From positions 1-64,000 of the forward strand of contig JAUQQQ010000004.1 of NCBI GenBank assembly GCA_030549815.1: a stretch of DNA of 64,000 nt, written 5' to 3'. The notes below the pieces were generated by a model. The model did no database searches, was not told the origin of the DNA, and was given only the letters and a program-made list of their open reading frames with translations. The stretch's first letter is position 1. Every line of letters begins with the position of its first letter. Below, in pieces: positions 10,349 through 20,466 of this stretch. This DNA comes from a bacterium. Lineage in GTDB: Bacteria; DRYD01. The translations under genes were made by a program, and so were the position numbers.

Positions 10349-10878
10349 TAAAAAAAGGAAGACATAGTGAAGTCGTTATATACTCTGATTTTGTTATAAA
10401 AAAATTCAAAGCATACCTTTACTCAAATTTTCTAAAAGAAAAAACAGCATTGAACAAATTAAAAAAATACAATTTCGTCCCCCAAATTATTGAATCGATT
10501 GAAAAAGAATTGATAATAAAAATGGAAAAAGTTGAAGGCATAGAACTAAGGATAATCATTAAAAATTCAAACGATACAAAATTTTTACTAAATATTTTTA
10601 AAATTATCTTTAAAATCTGTTTTATTCTTGATATAGAAGGTATTTATAAAGACGAATGGAATAGACCATTTAAACATGTTATAATTAACGACAAAACTAT
10701 AAAAATCATTGATTTCGATAGATGCTTAATTTGTAGTGAAAAGAAAAATCTTCCACAGTTTTTATCATTTGTTTTCAATTTTTTCAACCTTTACAAAGAT
10801 TACAAACAAACATTAATAGAATACATTCAGTTCTTAGAGAAACAAATAAGTGCGTATAAAACCTTTGGGAAACCGTGA
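10345..10878 (+). CDS. Predicted atypical protein kinase (COG2112-like/RIO-Bud32-like)
   Basis: KKGRHSEVVIYSDFVIKKFK, DEWNRPFKHVIINDKTIKIIDFDRC. Confidence 0.6.
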   Translation: MIKKGRHSEVVIYSDFVIKKFKAYLYSNFLKEKTALNKLKKYNFVPQIIESIEKELIIKMEKVEGIELRIIIKNSNDTKFLLNIFKIIFKICFILDIEGIYKDEWNRPFKHVIINDKTIKIIDFDRCLICSEKKNLPQFLSFVFNFFNLYKDYKQTLIEYIQFLEKQISAYKTFGKP

Positions 10879-10924
10879 AAATATTTGGGTAAACTTACCT
10901 TTTTACTTTTACTTCCCTTTGATA

Positions 10925-11701
10925 TTATATAAAAATACCTCGTAGAGAAGTGGAATTAAAAAAATCGATAAAAATATCTATTATACTCAAAATTTCAGGA
11001 TCGTTGGTTTGATTTTTTAATTCTTCTATTTTACTTTTAATACTCTTTAAAGATAATTTTTGATGGTAGATAATTTTATATATTTGTCGTGCTATATCTA
11101 TCTGCTTAGAAGAAAAATTATTTCTTTTCATCCCTTCTCTATTTATTCCTATTACTTTTGGAGGATTACCATCAACAGTCATAAAAGGTGGTATATCTTG
11201 AGAAACTTTTGTTAACCCGCCAATTATTGTATATTTTCCGATTCTTACCTTTTGGTGTACTCCTGCCATTCCTCCAAGGATAACAAAATCATCTATAAAG
11301 CTATAACCTGCTATTCCCACAAGACTTGATATAATCGTATTATTACCGATAATGCAATTATGACCTATATGAACTTGCGACATTATAAAGTTATTATTCA
11401 TAATGATCGTTTGATTATTTTCCCCAGTGGCTCTATGAATACAAGTTAATTCTCTTATAACGTTGTTTTTACCTATTTTAACAAAACTTATTTCGTTTTT
11501 AAAGCTCTTATCCTGAGGTTCTGTACCTATAATACAATTTGGATAAATAACAGTGTTTTCATCAATAATAGTGTGAGTAATATATGAATTACGCATTATT
11601 TTTACGTTCTTTCCTACCTTACAGAAAGGCCCAATATATACCCCCTCTTCTATTATCACAGTAGAGTGAATATCAGAATCTGGATGAATATAGTAACCCA
11701 T
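10925..11701 (-). CDS. lpxA: Acyl-ACP--UDP-N-acetylglucosamine O-acyltransferase
   Basis: Hexapeptide repeats, FIMSQVHIGHNCIIGNNTIIS, GVHQKVRIGKYTIIGG. Confidence 0.9.
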   Translation of the reverse strand: MGYYIHPDSDIHSTVIIEEGVYIGPFCKVGKNVKIMRNSYITHTIIDENTVIYPNCIIGTEPQDKSFKNEISFVKIGKNNVIRELTCIHRATGENNQTIIMNNNFIMSQVHIGHNCIIGNNTIISSLVGIAGYSFIDDFVILGGMAGVHQKVRIGKYTIIGGLTKVSQDIPPFMTVDGNPPKVIGINREGMKRNNFSSKQIDIARQIYKIIYHQKLSLKSIKSKIEELKNQTNDPEILSIIDIFIDFFNSTSLRGIFI

Positions 11702-12669
11702 TATATCTTTGCTATTTGTATGTTTTTTAACATTTGCGTAGCAATATCTAAGGATCTAATTCCATTATCTATATTCACTAAAGGTTCCCTGTTTTCTAAA
11801 ACACTATTAACAAATTCCATTATTTCCAATCTTAACGATTCTGCCCTAATTATATTAGGTATTTCTATCTTCACTTCAAAAGATTCTATATCCGTATTTT
11901 TGTATATATTAGACGGTACATAATGAATTTCAATGTATTGCAGTATCAAATCTACATAGATAGAATTATCATTTTGCACTATTCTCATTTTTCTTTCTTT
12001 GGAGGGGTAACACCTACTCGCTGTCATAACAGCAATACTTCCATTCTCAAAAACTATATTACCAACAGCAATATCTTCATTATTAGTAAAATTGTATACA
12101 CTATTACCAATTGAGTTTATATTCTTTATTTTTTTATCCTTCATTAAATAATTAACGATGATATCTATATCATGTATCATTAGATCAAGTAAAACACCCG
12201 TGGAAGGTTTTCTACTTGGTAAAGGTCCCATTCTTCTACATTCTATAAAGATAGGATTCGATATATAGTTAGTTAACTGTCTTATGGCAGGATTAAATCG
12301 TTCAGTAAATCCTACCATTACTTTAACTCCATACTTTTGGGAATAATATTTTATTTCTTCGGCTTTTTCTATTGTATCAGCAACAGGCTTTTCTATAAGC
12401 AAATGTTTTCCTTTTTTTATACAAGGGATAGCAATTTCATGATGTTTATCAGTAGGAGCAGCAATAGAAATTATATCGCATTCATCAACTAATTCATCGA
12501 TGGAATTGAATTTTTTAACTCCCAAATTATCAGCAACAATTTCAGATTTAGAATTATCAATATCAAAAACTCCAACAAGTTTGACATTATTATTTAATGT
12601 TGAGTATATCCTTGCGTGATGAAAACCCATATATCCTACACCAATAACACCAGCTTTAAGCATTTTCAT
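11701..12669 (-). CDS. Gfo/Idh/MocA-family NAD-dependent oxidoreductase (GnnA-like by context)
   Basis: AGVIGVGYMGFHHARIYSTL, EKPVADTIEKAEEI; between lpxA and fabZ. Confidence 0.85.
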   Translation of the reverse strand: MKMLKAGVIGVGYMGFHHARIYSTLNNNVKLVGVFDIDNSKSEIVADNLGVKKFNSIDELVDECDIISIAAPTDKHHEIAIPCIKKGKHLLIEKPVADTIEKAEEIKYYSQKYGVKVMVGFTERFNPAIRQLTNYISNPIFIECRRMGPLPSRKPSTGVLLDLMIHDIDIIVNYLMKDKKIKNINSIGNSVYNFTNNEDIAVGNIVFENGSIAVMTASRCYPSKERKMRIVQNDNSIYVDLILQYIEIHYVPSNIYKNTDIESFEVKIEIPNIIRAESLRLEIMEFVNSVLENREPLVNIDNGIRSLDIATQMLKNIQIAKI

Positions 12670-13102
12670 ACCTTTTCAAAGCGAAATTCAAATTCCCCTC
12701 TGCTACTATTTCTTGATCTCTTAAAATTTGGGCATAAGCAAAAGGAAAGTAATCATTTCCAATTTTTTTAAGCTTTATTTTTTTAACTTTTATAATAAGA
12801 ACATCACCAGGTTTAACCATCTTTTTGAATTTAAAATTTTCTACACCAAGCAAAAGTGTCAAGTAATTTTCTTTTTCTTGAAATGAGGAGAGGAATAGAA
12901 CGCCAGCTGCCTGAGCAACAGATTCTATCAATATAACCCCTGGAAAAACAGGATTACCCGGAAAATGACCCTCAAAAAACCATTCATTTATACTTACATT
13001 CTTTTGAGCAATTATGTAATCTTCTCCAATCTCAACAATCTTATCTATAAATAAAAAAGGATACTTATGTGGTAAAGATTTAAAAATTAATTCTTCTGCC
13101 AT
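12656..13102 (-). CDS. fabZ: 3-hydroxyacyl-ACP dehydratase FabZ
   Basis: LPHKYPFLFIDKI ... EWFFEGHFPGNPVFPGVILIESVAQAAG. Confidence 0.95.
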   Translation of the reverse strand: MAEELIFKSLPHKYPFLFIDKIVEIGEDYIIAQKNVSINEWFFEGHFPGNPVFPGVILIESVAQAAGVLFLSSFQEKENYLTLLLGVENFKFKKMVKPGDVLIIKVKKIKLKKIGNDYFPFAYAQILRDQEIVAEGNLNFALKRYENA

Positions 13103-13154
13103 TTTATTATTAATTCTCTAAAAAAATCCTCAAATCCTTCTAAAAATTAATTTA

Positions 13155-14492
13155 CTATACTTTGTATCTCGAAATTAGTTTTGAGAATTTTCTTAATATA
13201 AATTCCCCTTCATGAGGAGCTTCTATTTCACTAAAGCCGATAGAACCTATCTCAACAAACCTATAAATACCAATAGAACTAAGGACATCTATAAATTCGT
13301 CAGTATTTTTCGTCCTAATACTACAACTCTGTAGAATTTCAGAATAATCTTTCAATGATTCTTTTAGCATTTCTAAAGTATATACATTTTTAACACATAC
13401 AAATCTATTTAATGGTCCTATAAAAAATCCTGGTGAATAATCAAGAAAGACTCTTTCAAAATATTTTCCTTCATTCAAAGCTTCATTAGCCATAGAAATT
13501 TCCTCAAATTTAAATAATTCCGTATATTCATCAAAGCTAAGCTCCCCTTGCTCTATTTCAAAATTTCTTATGGCAACAGAAAGATTCTCAGCAAATTTTT
13601 CTAACAAACTCTTTTGTATTTCACCAACAATAAAAACGGTTTGAACAGAAGAACATGCCCTCTGCTCCCATAAACAAACATCCCAACTTAAAGCTTTGAA
13701 AAAGTTTTGATCATCAATAACCTCTTCAACCGTTTGAGAATCCAAAACACAAATACTATACTTAGGGCCATACAAAATGAGTTTCTTCTTAGGATCAAAA
13801 TTCGAACTAAAAAATTTTATAGTATCATAGTTTCCCCAAACAACAACTCCATCATTATACTGATTCAAAAAATCGATAATATCATCTTTGTATGATATAA
13901 TGGCAATATTATCAGAAATAATTCCTTCCATTCCCAACTTTTTCTCTACTTCTTTCAACGTCTCTACCCATATCAATCCCCAAAAATTCCCCACTTTTGA
14001 AGAAGTTTTTATGATGTTTATATTCTTTGTTAAAACTCCACAAAGAAGAGAATCTATGGAAGACACAAAAACATTGCCCGGAGTTATATGAGTAAGTAAA
14101 CCAATAGGATAAGCTCTTAACTTAATATCCTGGCCAATCCATTGATCCAACATTCTTATATCCCCAAACTCTTTATTAATCCTCCTTACCATGTTATCAT
14201 ACGAAAAAATTCTACATAATTCATTAATAGCTAACTTTATCATTCCCTTACTAAACCCTATATTTTTTAAATTATCAAAAACAAAGTCAATTTTTTGGTC
14301 GTCATTCATCCAAAGCCTACTAACTTCATCTATAACTTTTAACAAATCATCGAGTTTATTCTTAATAAATTCTTTCTTTTTAGCTTTTGCTAAAATAAAA
14401 ACTTCTCTTAACTCTACTTTATCAATCTCATCAAGAAACAAACCAAAGCAGTAATTCTTTTTATAATTTTGGTCCATAAAGATACCTCTCAT
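13155..14492 (-). CDS. LuxC-like acyl-CoA/acyl-protein reductase
   Basis: AYPIGLLTHITPGNVFVSSIDSLLCGVLTKN ... DVCLWEQRACSSVQTVFIV (catalytic-Cys region). Confidence 0.75.
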   Translation of the reverse strand: MRGIFMDQNYKKNYCFGLFLDEIDKVELREVFILAKAKKKEFIKNKLDDLLKVIDEVSRLWMNDDQKIDFVFDNLKNIGFSKGMIKLAINELCRIFSYDNMVRRINKEFGDIRMLDQWIGQDIKLRAYPIGLLTHITPGNVFVSSIDSLLCGVLTKNINIIKTSSKVGNFWGLIWVETLKEVEKKLGMEGIISDNIAIISYKDDIIDFLNQYNDGVVVWGNYDTIKFFSSNFDPKKKLILYGPKYSICVLDSQTVEEVIDDQNFFKALSWDVCLWEQRACSSVQTVFIVGEIQKSLLEKFAENLSVAIRNFEIEQGELSFDEYTELFKFEEISMANEALNEGKYFERVFLDYSPGFFIGPLNRFVCVKNVYTLEMLKESLKDYSEILQSCSIRTKNTDEFIDVLSSIGIYRFVEIGSIGFSEIEAPHEGEFILRKFSKLISRYKV

Positions 14493-16464
14493 ACAAATCT
14501 AAAAATTCCCTGAACTTCTGGAAAATTTTATCTTCTATATTTAATAATTTTATTTCTCTAAGAGTTAATTCCTTAGCAAAAACAATATCTTTCATTCTGA
14601 AATAATCAATAAACATTGTAAATATTTTTTTCATTTGTTTAGTTTTTATTTGCCCTAATTCCAATTTCTCTAAATATTGTGCTAAATAATTTTTTCTTAA
14701 TACGTAAAATATTCTATAGGATAGAAAAGAGATAATGAGAATAACAAGAATTTTAAAAACAAGGTCAGCTAAAAACTTTATTCTATCAATAAACTCCTCA
14801 TCTAACCCTAACATTTGAAAAAGATTAGAACTCTTGGATTTATTCTCAAGATACTTCAGAGTTTGGTTATCAACATTAAACGGAGATGGATCCACAGGAA
14901 TCCAACCATACGGCGTAAGAACTTCCACCCAAGCATGAGCATCATCTGCATAAACCTCAATAAACCCTGTAAATAATTCCTTGTTTTGCGGCAAATAACC
15001 TAAAACAACCCTACAAGGTATACCTAAAATTCTAAGCATAACAGCAAGAGAACTGGCAAATTGCTCACAATACCCTCTTCTTTGAATAAAAAGAAAATCA
15101 TAGACTGCTTCACTTTTAGGAGGATCTATAAATAAATCATAAGTATAATTAGTTTCCAGATAATTCTTTATCTTCTCCACCTTTCCCCAAAAAGTATTCT
15201 CACCACTTGTAATATCAAAAGCCAAATCCCTAACCCTATTGCTTATTGGAGGTAATTCAATATAATTCCGTAAATCAGGATTCTGCTTTACAAGTTTTTG
15301 AAAAAATTCATCATACTCAACATAACTTATTGACTTTAATTTACTTACATCAACGTATGGGATAATAGAAATAACCGTATAAGTAATACCTTTAACTAAA
15401 GGATACTCAGAATAAAAATTATAACCTTTCATTCGTAAAAAAGAAGAAGGGAAAAACACTTCACTCGGAACAGGCACATGATACAGTATATCCGGTAAAT
15501 CAGCAGTTATCATAAAATACGAATTAAAAACAGTATAATTTGAATAACTAAATTCTGAAGGCAAAGAAGAAAAATAAGAATATTCGGAAGAAGATATATT
15601 TATTTCTTGCTCATTATCATTATACCATTTTTTCCCATCATACTTTACTAAATGAATCCCCTTTATATAAGTAATAGTAGGCATTTTTACTTTCATAACA
15701 AGAACATGGGGCAATAATCCCCTATTCTCCAAATTCATCTCACCCTTAAATCCTCTATAAGTATAACTTTGTTTAAAAACATCCTCTATCTTCTTTTGAT
15801 AATTAATATTAGAAGCAGGGTTGCTCATATTGATTGCTTCATCCTTAGGAGCAAATACAAACCTAAAGAAATACCCACCCGTAGGCTTAGGTAAAATCAA
15901 AAATAAAAAAATAACAACAAAAAATACAAAACCTAAAACTTTTAAACTAATAACAGATAAAAATCGCAAATCCTTAATATTACTATCCATTATAAATAAA
16001 GTCAAATAAAATAAAAAAGTAAAAATCAAGATATATAAAACAATAAAATTAGAAAAAGAAACAACAGTTAAAACTACTAATATTATCAAAGAAGAAGTTA
16101 TAGAATAAAGAATATCTTTTCTTCTTGGTAAATCAAAACTATGCAGTAACAATAAAGAAATCAGTAATTCTAAAAGAGGGATCCGAGGGTCATATATGGT
16201 TTCGGGAAGCTTCCTGAAGAAATCTACCCCCACAAATATCATTAACAATGCTAATATTAACTTAACAAAATACTGCTTGCTGTACCTAAAAAAATAACTC
16301 CATGCATAACCTATAGTTAAAACAATAGAAAAAATTACCGATTTTATTAAAAATTCTTGCTCAAAAAGTGAAAAATACAAAAAAATACCATAACCCCATA
16401 TACTCAATAAACACAAAAGGTAAGACATGAATCTAAATAAAACATTATTCTCAATCGTTTGCAT
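14461..16464 (-). CDS. TgpA-like membrane transglutaminase (DUF3488 + transglutaminase domain)
   Basis: Multiple N-terminal TM helices; GYCEQFASSLAVMLRILGIPCRVVLGYLP, DAHAWVEVLTPYGWIPVDPSP. Confidence 0.85.
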   Translation of the reverse strand: MQTIENNVLFRFMSYLLCLLSIWGYGIFLYFSLFEQEFLIKSVIFSIVLTIGYAWSYFFRYSKQYFVKLILALLMIFVGVDFFRKLPETIYDPRIPLLELLISLLLLHSFDLPRRKDILYSITSSLIILVVLTVVSFSNFIVLYILIFTFLFYLTLFIMDSNIKDLRFLSVISLKVLGFVFFVVIFLFLILPKPTGGYFFRFVFAPKDEAINMSNPASNINYQKKIEDVFKQSYTYRGFKGEMNLENRGLLPHVLVMKVKMPTITYIKGIHLVKYDGKKWYNDNEQEINISSSEYSYFSSLPSEFSYSNYTVFNSYFMITADLPDILYHVPVPSEVFFPSSFLRMKGYNFYSEYPLVKGITYTVISIIPYVDVSKLKSISYVEYDEFFQKLVKQNPDLRNYIELPPISNRVRDLAFDITSGENTFWGKVEKIKNYLETNYTYDLFIDPPKSEAVYDFLFIQRRGYCEQFASSLAVMLRILGIPCRVVLGYLPQNKELFTGFIEVYADDAHAWVEVLTPYGWIPVDPSPFNVDNQTLKYLENKSKSSNLFQMLGLDEEFIDRIKFLADLVFKILVILIISFLSYRIFYVLRKNYLAQYLEKLELGQIKTKQMKKIFTMFIDYFRMKDIVFAKELTLREIKLLNIEDKIFQKFREFLDLYERYLYGPKL

Positions 16465-17866
16465 GAGTATTATGAGTTTTACTTGTCGGCTTTCTTTTTG
16501 TAAAAAGTAATTTCAAAGGCACATTTGGTATATTCAAAATTCTTGATAAAGTATTCTTTAAGTAGCTTTTTATATTATCTGGGACTTTATCAACATTTGA
16601 ATAAACTTTAAGCGTAGGTATTTCCTCTTTATAAAATTTAACATCCCTAACCTTCATTCTAACTTTTTTATCATCTACATTAATAAGCGGTAAAGAAAGC
16701 AAAACACTATCCAAAAGTTCCTTCAAATCATGTTTTGATAAATCCATATTTAATTGCTCATCAATAGAAAGTAAAGTGTAGATAACAGAATCAATCTGAT
16801 ACTTAGTTTTTGCACTTACAAAAATAACAGGAGCAAAAGGGATTAAGTACAATTCCCTTTTTATCTGATCCGCTAACTCATATTTTAAATTTTCGATAAA
16901 TTGATTATTAAACTTCTTACCAAGTTTTTGCTTATAGTCTTCTATAACCAAATCAAACTTATTAGCGACAATAAAACAAGGTTTTTCATGCTTGTATAAC
17001 TGGTATACGATCCTTTTATCCTGCCTAGTTAACCCCTCTGAAATATCAATAACCAATCCCAAAATATCTGCGTATTTTATTGTCCCCAAAGCTCTTGTTA
17101 TAGAGTATGCTTCCAATTTTGAAGAAACGTGTGTTTTCCTTCTTACTCCAGGCGTATCTATTATGACAAATTTTTTACCATTGTATTCAAAGGGAATATC
17201 TATACTATCTCGAGTAGTTCCTGCTATACTGCTAACAATAACCCTTTCATCTTGATTAATCAAAGAAAGAAGGGAATTAATAATGGAAGATTTCCCTACA
17301 TTAGGCCTACCAACAAATCCCACTTTCCTTCCTTCCTCTTCATAGAACCTATATTTGCTTTCTACAAACCCAAGCTTTTCAAATAATTCCTTTATCATAA
17401 AAACTAATTCCTTAACATTCATTTTAGTCTTACAAGAGATTTGGATCGAATTTTTGAAGCCCAAATCTCGAAATTCATCTTCCTTCGTATTATTAGCTTC
17501 AGATTTATTTAATACCAATATCGTTCTCTCTTTCATCCCACTCTTTCTTATTATATCCGCAAGCTCAATATCCATATAATCAATGCCATTAATATTATCA
17601 ACAACAAACAATACAATATCGCTATTAGTCAAAACATCTTGTACTTTTTGTCTTACTTGTAAATCTATTTCGTCTTTAGAATTAATAATTCCACCCGTAT
17701 CGATAAAAATAATTTTGTAGTCGAAGTATTGTGAGGACTTTATTAATACATCCCTTGTAGTTCCTTCAACATCAGAAACAACCGATATTCCTTTATTTAT
17801 CAATAAATTAAATAGTGTTGATTTTCCAACATTTGGCTTACCTACGATAGAAACAACTATATTCAT
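16451..17866 (-). CDS. der: Ribosome-associated GTPase Der (EngA), two GTPase domains
   Basis: GKPNVGKSTLFN and GRPNVGKSSIIN, DTGG, DTPGVRRK. Confidence 0.95.
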   Translation of the reverse strand: MNIVVSIVGKPNVGKSTLFNLLINKGISVVSDVEGTTRDVLIKSSQYFDYKIIFIDTGGIINSKDEIDLQVRQKVQDVLTNSDIVLFVVDNINGIDYMDIELADIIRKSGMKERTILVLNKSEANNTKEDEFRDLGFKNSIQISCKTKMNVKELVFMIKELFEKLGFVESKYRFYEEEGRKVGFVGRPNVGKSSIINSLLSLINQDERVIVSSIAGTTRDSIDIPFEYNGKKFVIIDTPGVRRKTHVSSKLEAYSITRALGTIKYADILGLVIDISEGLTRQDKRIVYQLYKHEKPCFIVANKFDLVIEDYKQKLGKKFNNQFIENLKYELADQIKRELYLIPFAPVIFVSAKTKYQIDSVIYTLLSIDEQLNMDLSKHDLKELLDSVLLSLPLINVDDKKVRMKVRDVKFYKEEIPTLKVYSNVDKVPDNIKSYLKNTLSRILNIPNVPLKLLFTKRKPTSKTHNTHAND

Positions 17867-17894
17867 TCTTTAGAATTTATTCTTTTTAATTCAA

Positions 17895-18518
17895 TTAATT
17901 ATTTTGCTCCGAGTAAATCTCAAATCTTATTGAATTGTTAGGCATTTCAATCCTATGTCTTCTGTTTAAGCCTGGCATTGAAACCCTTATATTCATTACC
18001 CGATTATTCCCTGCAACAGCAATACCTCCATTAGTTCTAAAACCTACATAATATATTTGATTTCTTACAAGGAAAACACAAATCATAGAAATAGGATAAC
18101 TATTTCGATCAGTAGGAGAAAAAAAAGAATTAAATTGATTATCTCTAACATCAATTCCAACATTAATATTCCTATCAATTTCATTAAATGTTAAATTAGG
18201 TAATCTTTGCAGGGTTGAATTATTATTATTTACCAATGCTACTCTATATGTTCTCATTTCAAAAAATCTGTTAGCAGGTTGGTTACCATCAGGTAAATTT
18301 ATTCGGAGATTATTTGGATTTCCTACAATAACAGGAGATACTTTAGTAGCCTGAGCTTGAACATTTTTCAAAAAGTTAAAAATCTTTTCAGCATCATTCC
18401 TTAAAACTATTCTCTTTTTATTAGAAAGACTAAAAATCGCAATTCCACTGATTAACGCAATGATAGCAATAACAACAAGCATTTCCACCAAAGAAAAAGC
18501 ATTTTTTTTCTTCATCAT
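17895..18518 (-). CDS. Type IV pilin-like protein (GspH/FimT-like)
   Basis: KKNAFSLVEMLVVIAIIALISGIAIFSL prepilin N-terminus. Confidence 0.8.
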   Translation of the reverse strand: MMKKKNAFSLVEMLVVIAIIALISGIAIFSLSNKKRIVLRNDAEKIFNFLKNVQAQATKVSPVIVGNPNNLRINLPDGNQPANRFFEMRTYRVALVNNNNSTLQRLPNLTFNEIDRNINVGIDVRDNQFNSFFSPTDRNSYPISMICVFLVRNQIYYVGFRTNGGIAVAGNNRVMNIRVSMPGLNRRHRIEMPNNSIRFEIYSEQNN

Positions 18519-18587
18519 ATAATACCTATTATTAATATTATACGTTTTACAAAAAAATCCCCCAATTTTATAGATTTGAAAAAAAAT

Positions 18588-18923
18588 CTAATCAAAAATT
18601 CCAAAAATATCACTTAAAACATCTATAACTTTTTTATACTTTTTTTTCTTACTCCAATTCTTTTCATAATACTTTCTATCATAATATTTTTCATCATCCC
18701 TTTGATAATCTTTTTCATGATATTCATCATAGTGTTTATCATGATATTTTCTTTTTGAATCGCCATAGTTTTCTTCATCTTGCTTAACTAAGTATTGAAT
18801 TATTTTCTCCATTTCTCCTCTATCTAGCCATACACCCCGACAATTCGGACAAACATCTACTACCACATTATACTTACTAATTTCCTGCATCTCTGTTTTA
18901 CACAATAGGCACTTCAAAACCAT
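18588..18923 (-). CDS. zf-TFIIB-type zinc-ribbon protein with charged Tyr/His/Lys-rich tail
   Basis: CLLCKTEMQEIS...DVCPNCRGVWLDRGEMEKII. Confidence 0.8.
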   Translation of the reverse strand: MVLKCLLCKTEMQEISKYNVVVDVCPNCRGVWLDRGEMEKIIQYLVKQDEENYGDSKRKYHDKHYDEYHEKDYQRDDEKYYDRKYYEKNWSKKKKYKKVIDVLSDIFGIFD

Positions 18924-18933
18924 AAATACCTCC

Positions 18934-19401
18934 TTAAGGAAAACTACTTTTTATAATAGCACTTAAACTATATTTCTTATTTGGATAGTTTTTATGATAA
19001 CAATAAACTGTAACAGTGTAGAAATTGGGTTGTAAATAAATTCTTACTCTCGTTGCAATACCAAAATCTTTATAACTTTCATAAAAATAATAAGGAATTT
19101 GATTTGATTGGTAATGTTTCTTAAAAGATTCATATACATTCCATGCAGAGTTGTAAGCAATTTCTTTTTGGTCTATTAAATTGTATATAGGCCAATTACT
19201 GCCTACCTTCCTTAAAGTTACTTTATCTGAATTATACATAATTGTTTCAATTTTAGAAGATGCTATAGATAAACATTCTGTTGCAATATAGTTTTTAAAA
19301 GACAGGTCTTTAACAAGAAGGTAGAGTTGAAAAAAAGTAAGGATAAAGATTATACCTATAATCAAGGCGACGATGATCTCAGTTAGAGAGAATCCTTTCA
19401 C
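18934..19401 (-). CDS. Type IV pilin-like minor pilin
   Basis: MKGFSLTEIIVALIIGIIFILTFFQLY prepilin motif. Confidence 0.75.
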   Translation of the reverse strand: MKGFSLTEIIVALIIGIIFILTFFQLYLLVKDLSFKNYIATECLSIASSKIETIMYNSDKVTLRKVGSNWPIYNLIDQKEIAYNSAWNVYESFKKHYQSNQIPYYFYESYKDFGIATRVRIYLQPNFYTVTVYCYHKNYPNKKYSLSAIIKSSFP

Positions 19402-19410
19402 TTAGTGGTA

Positions 19411-19485
19411 TCGAGGTGGCCGGACTCGAACCGGCGACCTCAGGCCCCCCATGCCTGCGCTCTAACCAGGCTGAGCTACACCCCG
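19411..19485 (-). tRNA. tRNA-Pro (GGG)
   Basis: CGGGGTGTAGCTCAGCCTGGTTAGAGCGCAGGCATGGGGGGCCTGAGGTCGCCGGTTCGAGTCCGGCCACCTCGA; anticodon loop ATGGGGG. Confidence 0.95.
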
Positions 19486-19578
19486 AACTTTACCCTTTTT
19501 ATAATTCAACGAAAATTCTGTTACTCCTTTACTATTTCCTATCATCCCTAAAATCCGACAAAAAATGCCAATTCTTAC

Positions 19579-20466
19579 CTAAAAACTCCATGGATAACTA
19601 TTAAATATACCTTCTTGACCCTGTGTCATTTTCTTTATACTTGTTTTATTAACTTCATAAATATTCGTTTTTATTACAAAATTCCCATAAATACTACTTT
19701 TAGCACCACCCGTTGTATAAAGCATATTAATTCCCTGCAATTGAGTTTTTAAGTTTATATCTGAAAGAAGGATATAATCCTGCCCACTTATAGTAAATTT
19801 TATAGCAATACTAACAGGCCGGATAGAAGTTTGATAAATATTTTTCTTTACACCACCAGCATAGACTTTCACAGTGTCATAGTTAATTCCCCATACAGTT
19901 GATAAATTATTTGGATTAACAGCAAATGTTTCGGATATATACTTTATTAAGTAATCTTTATAAGTTTTTAAAACATTTTTCTCTACATTAGTTAAACCTT
20001 TATTAAAAAACACATCTCTTATACTTCGCGGCATATAAACATAATCCTTTACTTTATCGTACACATAGAGATTTATTACATTGTAGTTAAAAATTTTAGC
20101 TATTTTCCAGTTATTTTGATTATCATATATAGTTGAATACAAAAAATTTTGTTCAATATTAAAATAAATCTTTCTAACATTATCATACATGAGGAAATTA
20201 TAAGTTTCGTTTTGGTTTTTATAAATTTTCTCCGCATTATAAACTGAATTCAAAACTCCACCATTATATACAAAGGCATTAACAATATAAAGTAGCATAT
20301 CACCCTTCTGCTTTTTTGTAGTTGCATAAATATTTTCTCTTATTTCTTTTGAAATCATAATATATCTTTTATTAGTTAAATAAAGTATGGCAATAATAGT
20401 AGTAACAAAAAGAATCATAAATAGGGCAAACAATATTATACTTCCTCTTTTTTTCATATGTATCAC
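19579..20466 (-). CDS. PilX-like pilus assembly protein
   Basis: KKRGSIILFALFMILFVTTIIAILYLTNKRY; upstream of pilin-like genes. Confidence 0.6.
   Translation of the reverse strand: MIHMKKRGSIILFALFMILFVTTIIAILYLTNKRYIMISKEIRENIYATTKKQKGDMLLYIVNAFVYNGGVLNSVYNAEKIYKNQNETYNFLMYDNVRKIYFNIEQNFLYSTIYDNQNNWKIAKIFNYNVINLYVYDKVKDYVYMPRSIRDVFFNKGLTNVEKNVLKTYKDYLIKYISETFAVNPNNLSTVWGINYDTVKVYAGGVKKNIYQTSIRPVSIAIKFTISGQDYILLSDINLKTQLQGINMLYTTGGAKSSIYGNFVIKTNIYEVNKTSIKKMTQGQEGIFNSYPWSF

Noticed and set aside
19416-19604. ORF MAGLEPATSGPPCLRSNQAELHP...
   Set aside because: Translation of the antisense strand of tRNA-Pro; a common annotation artefact.
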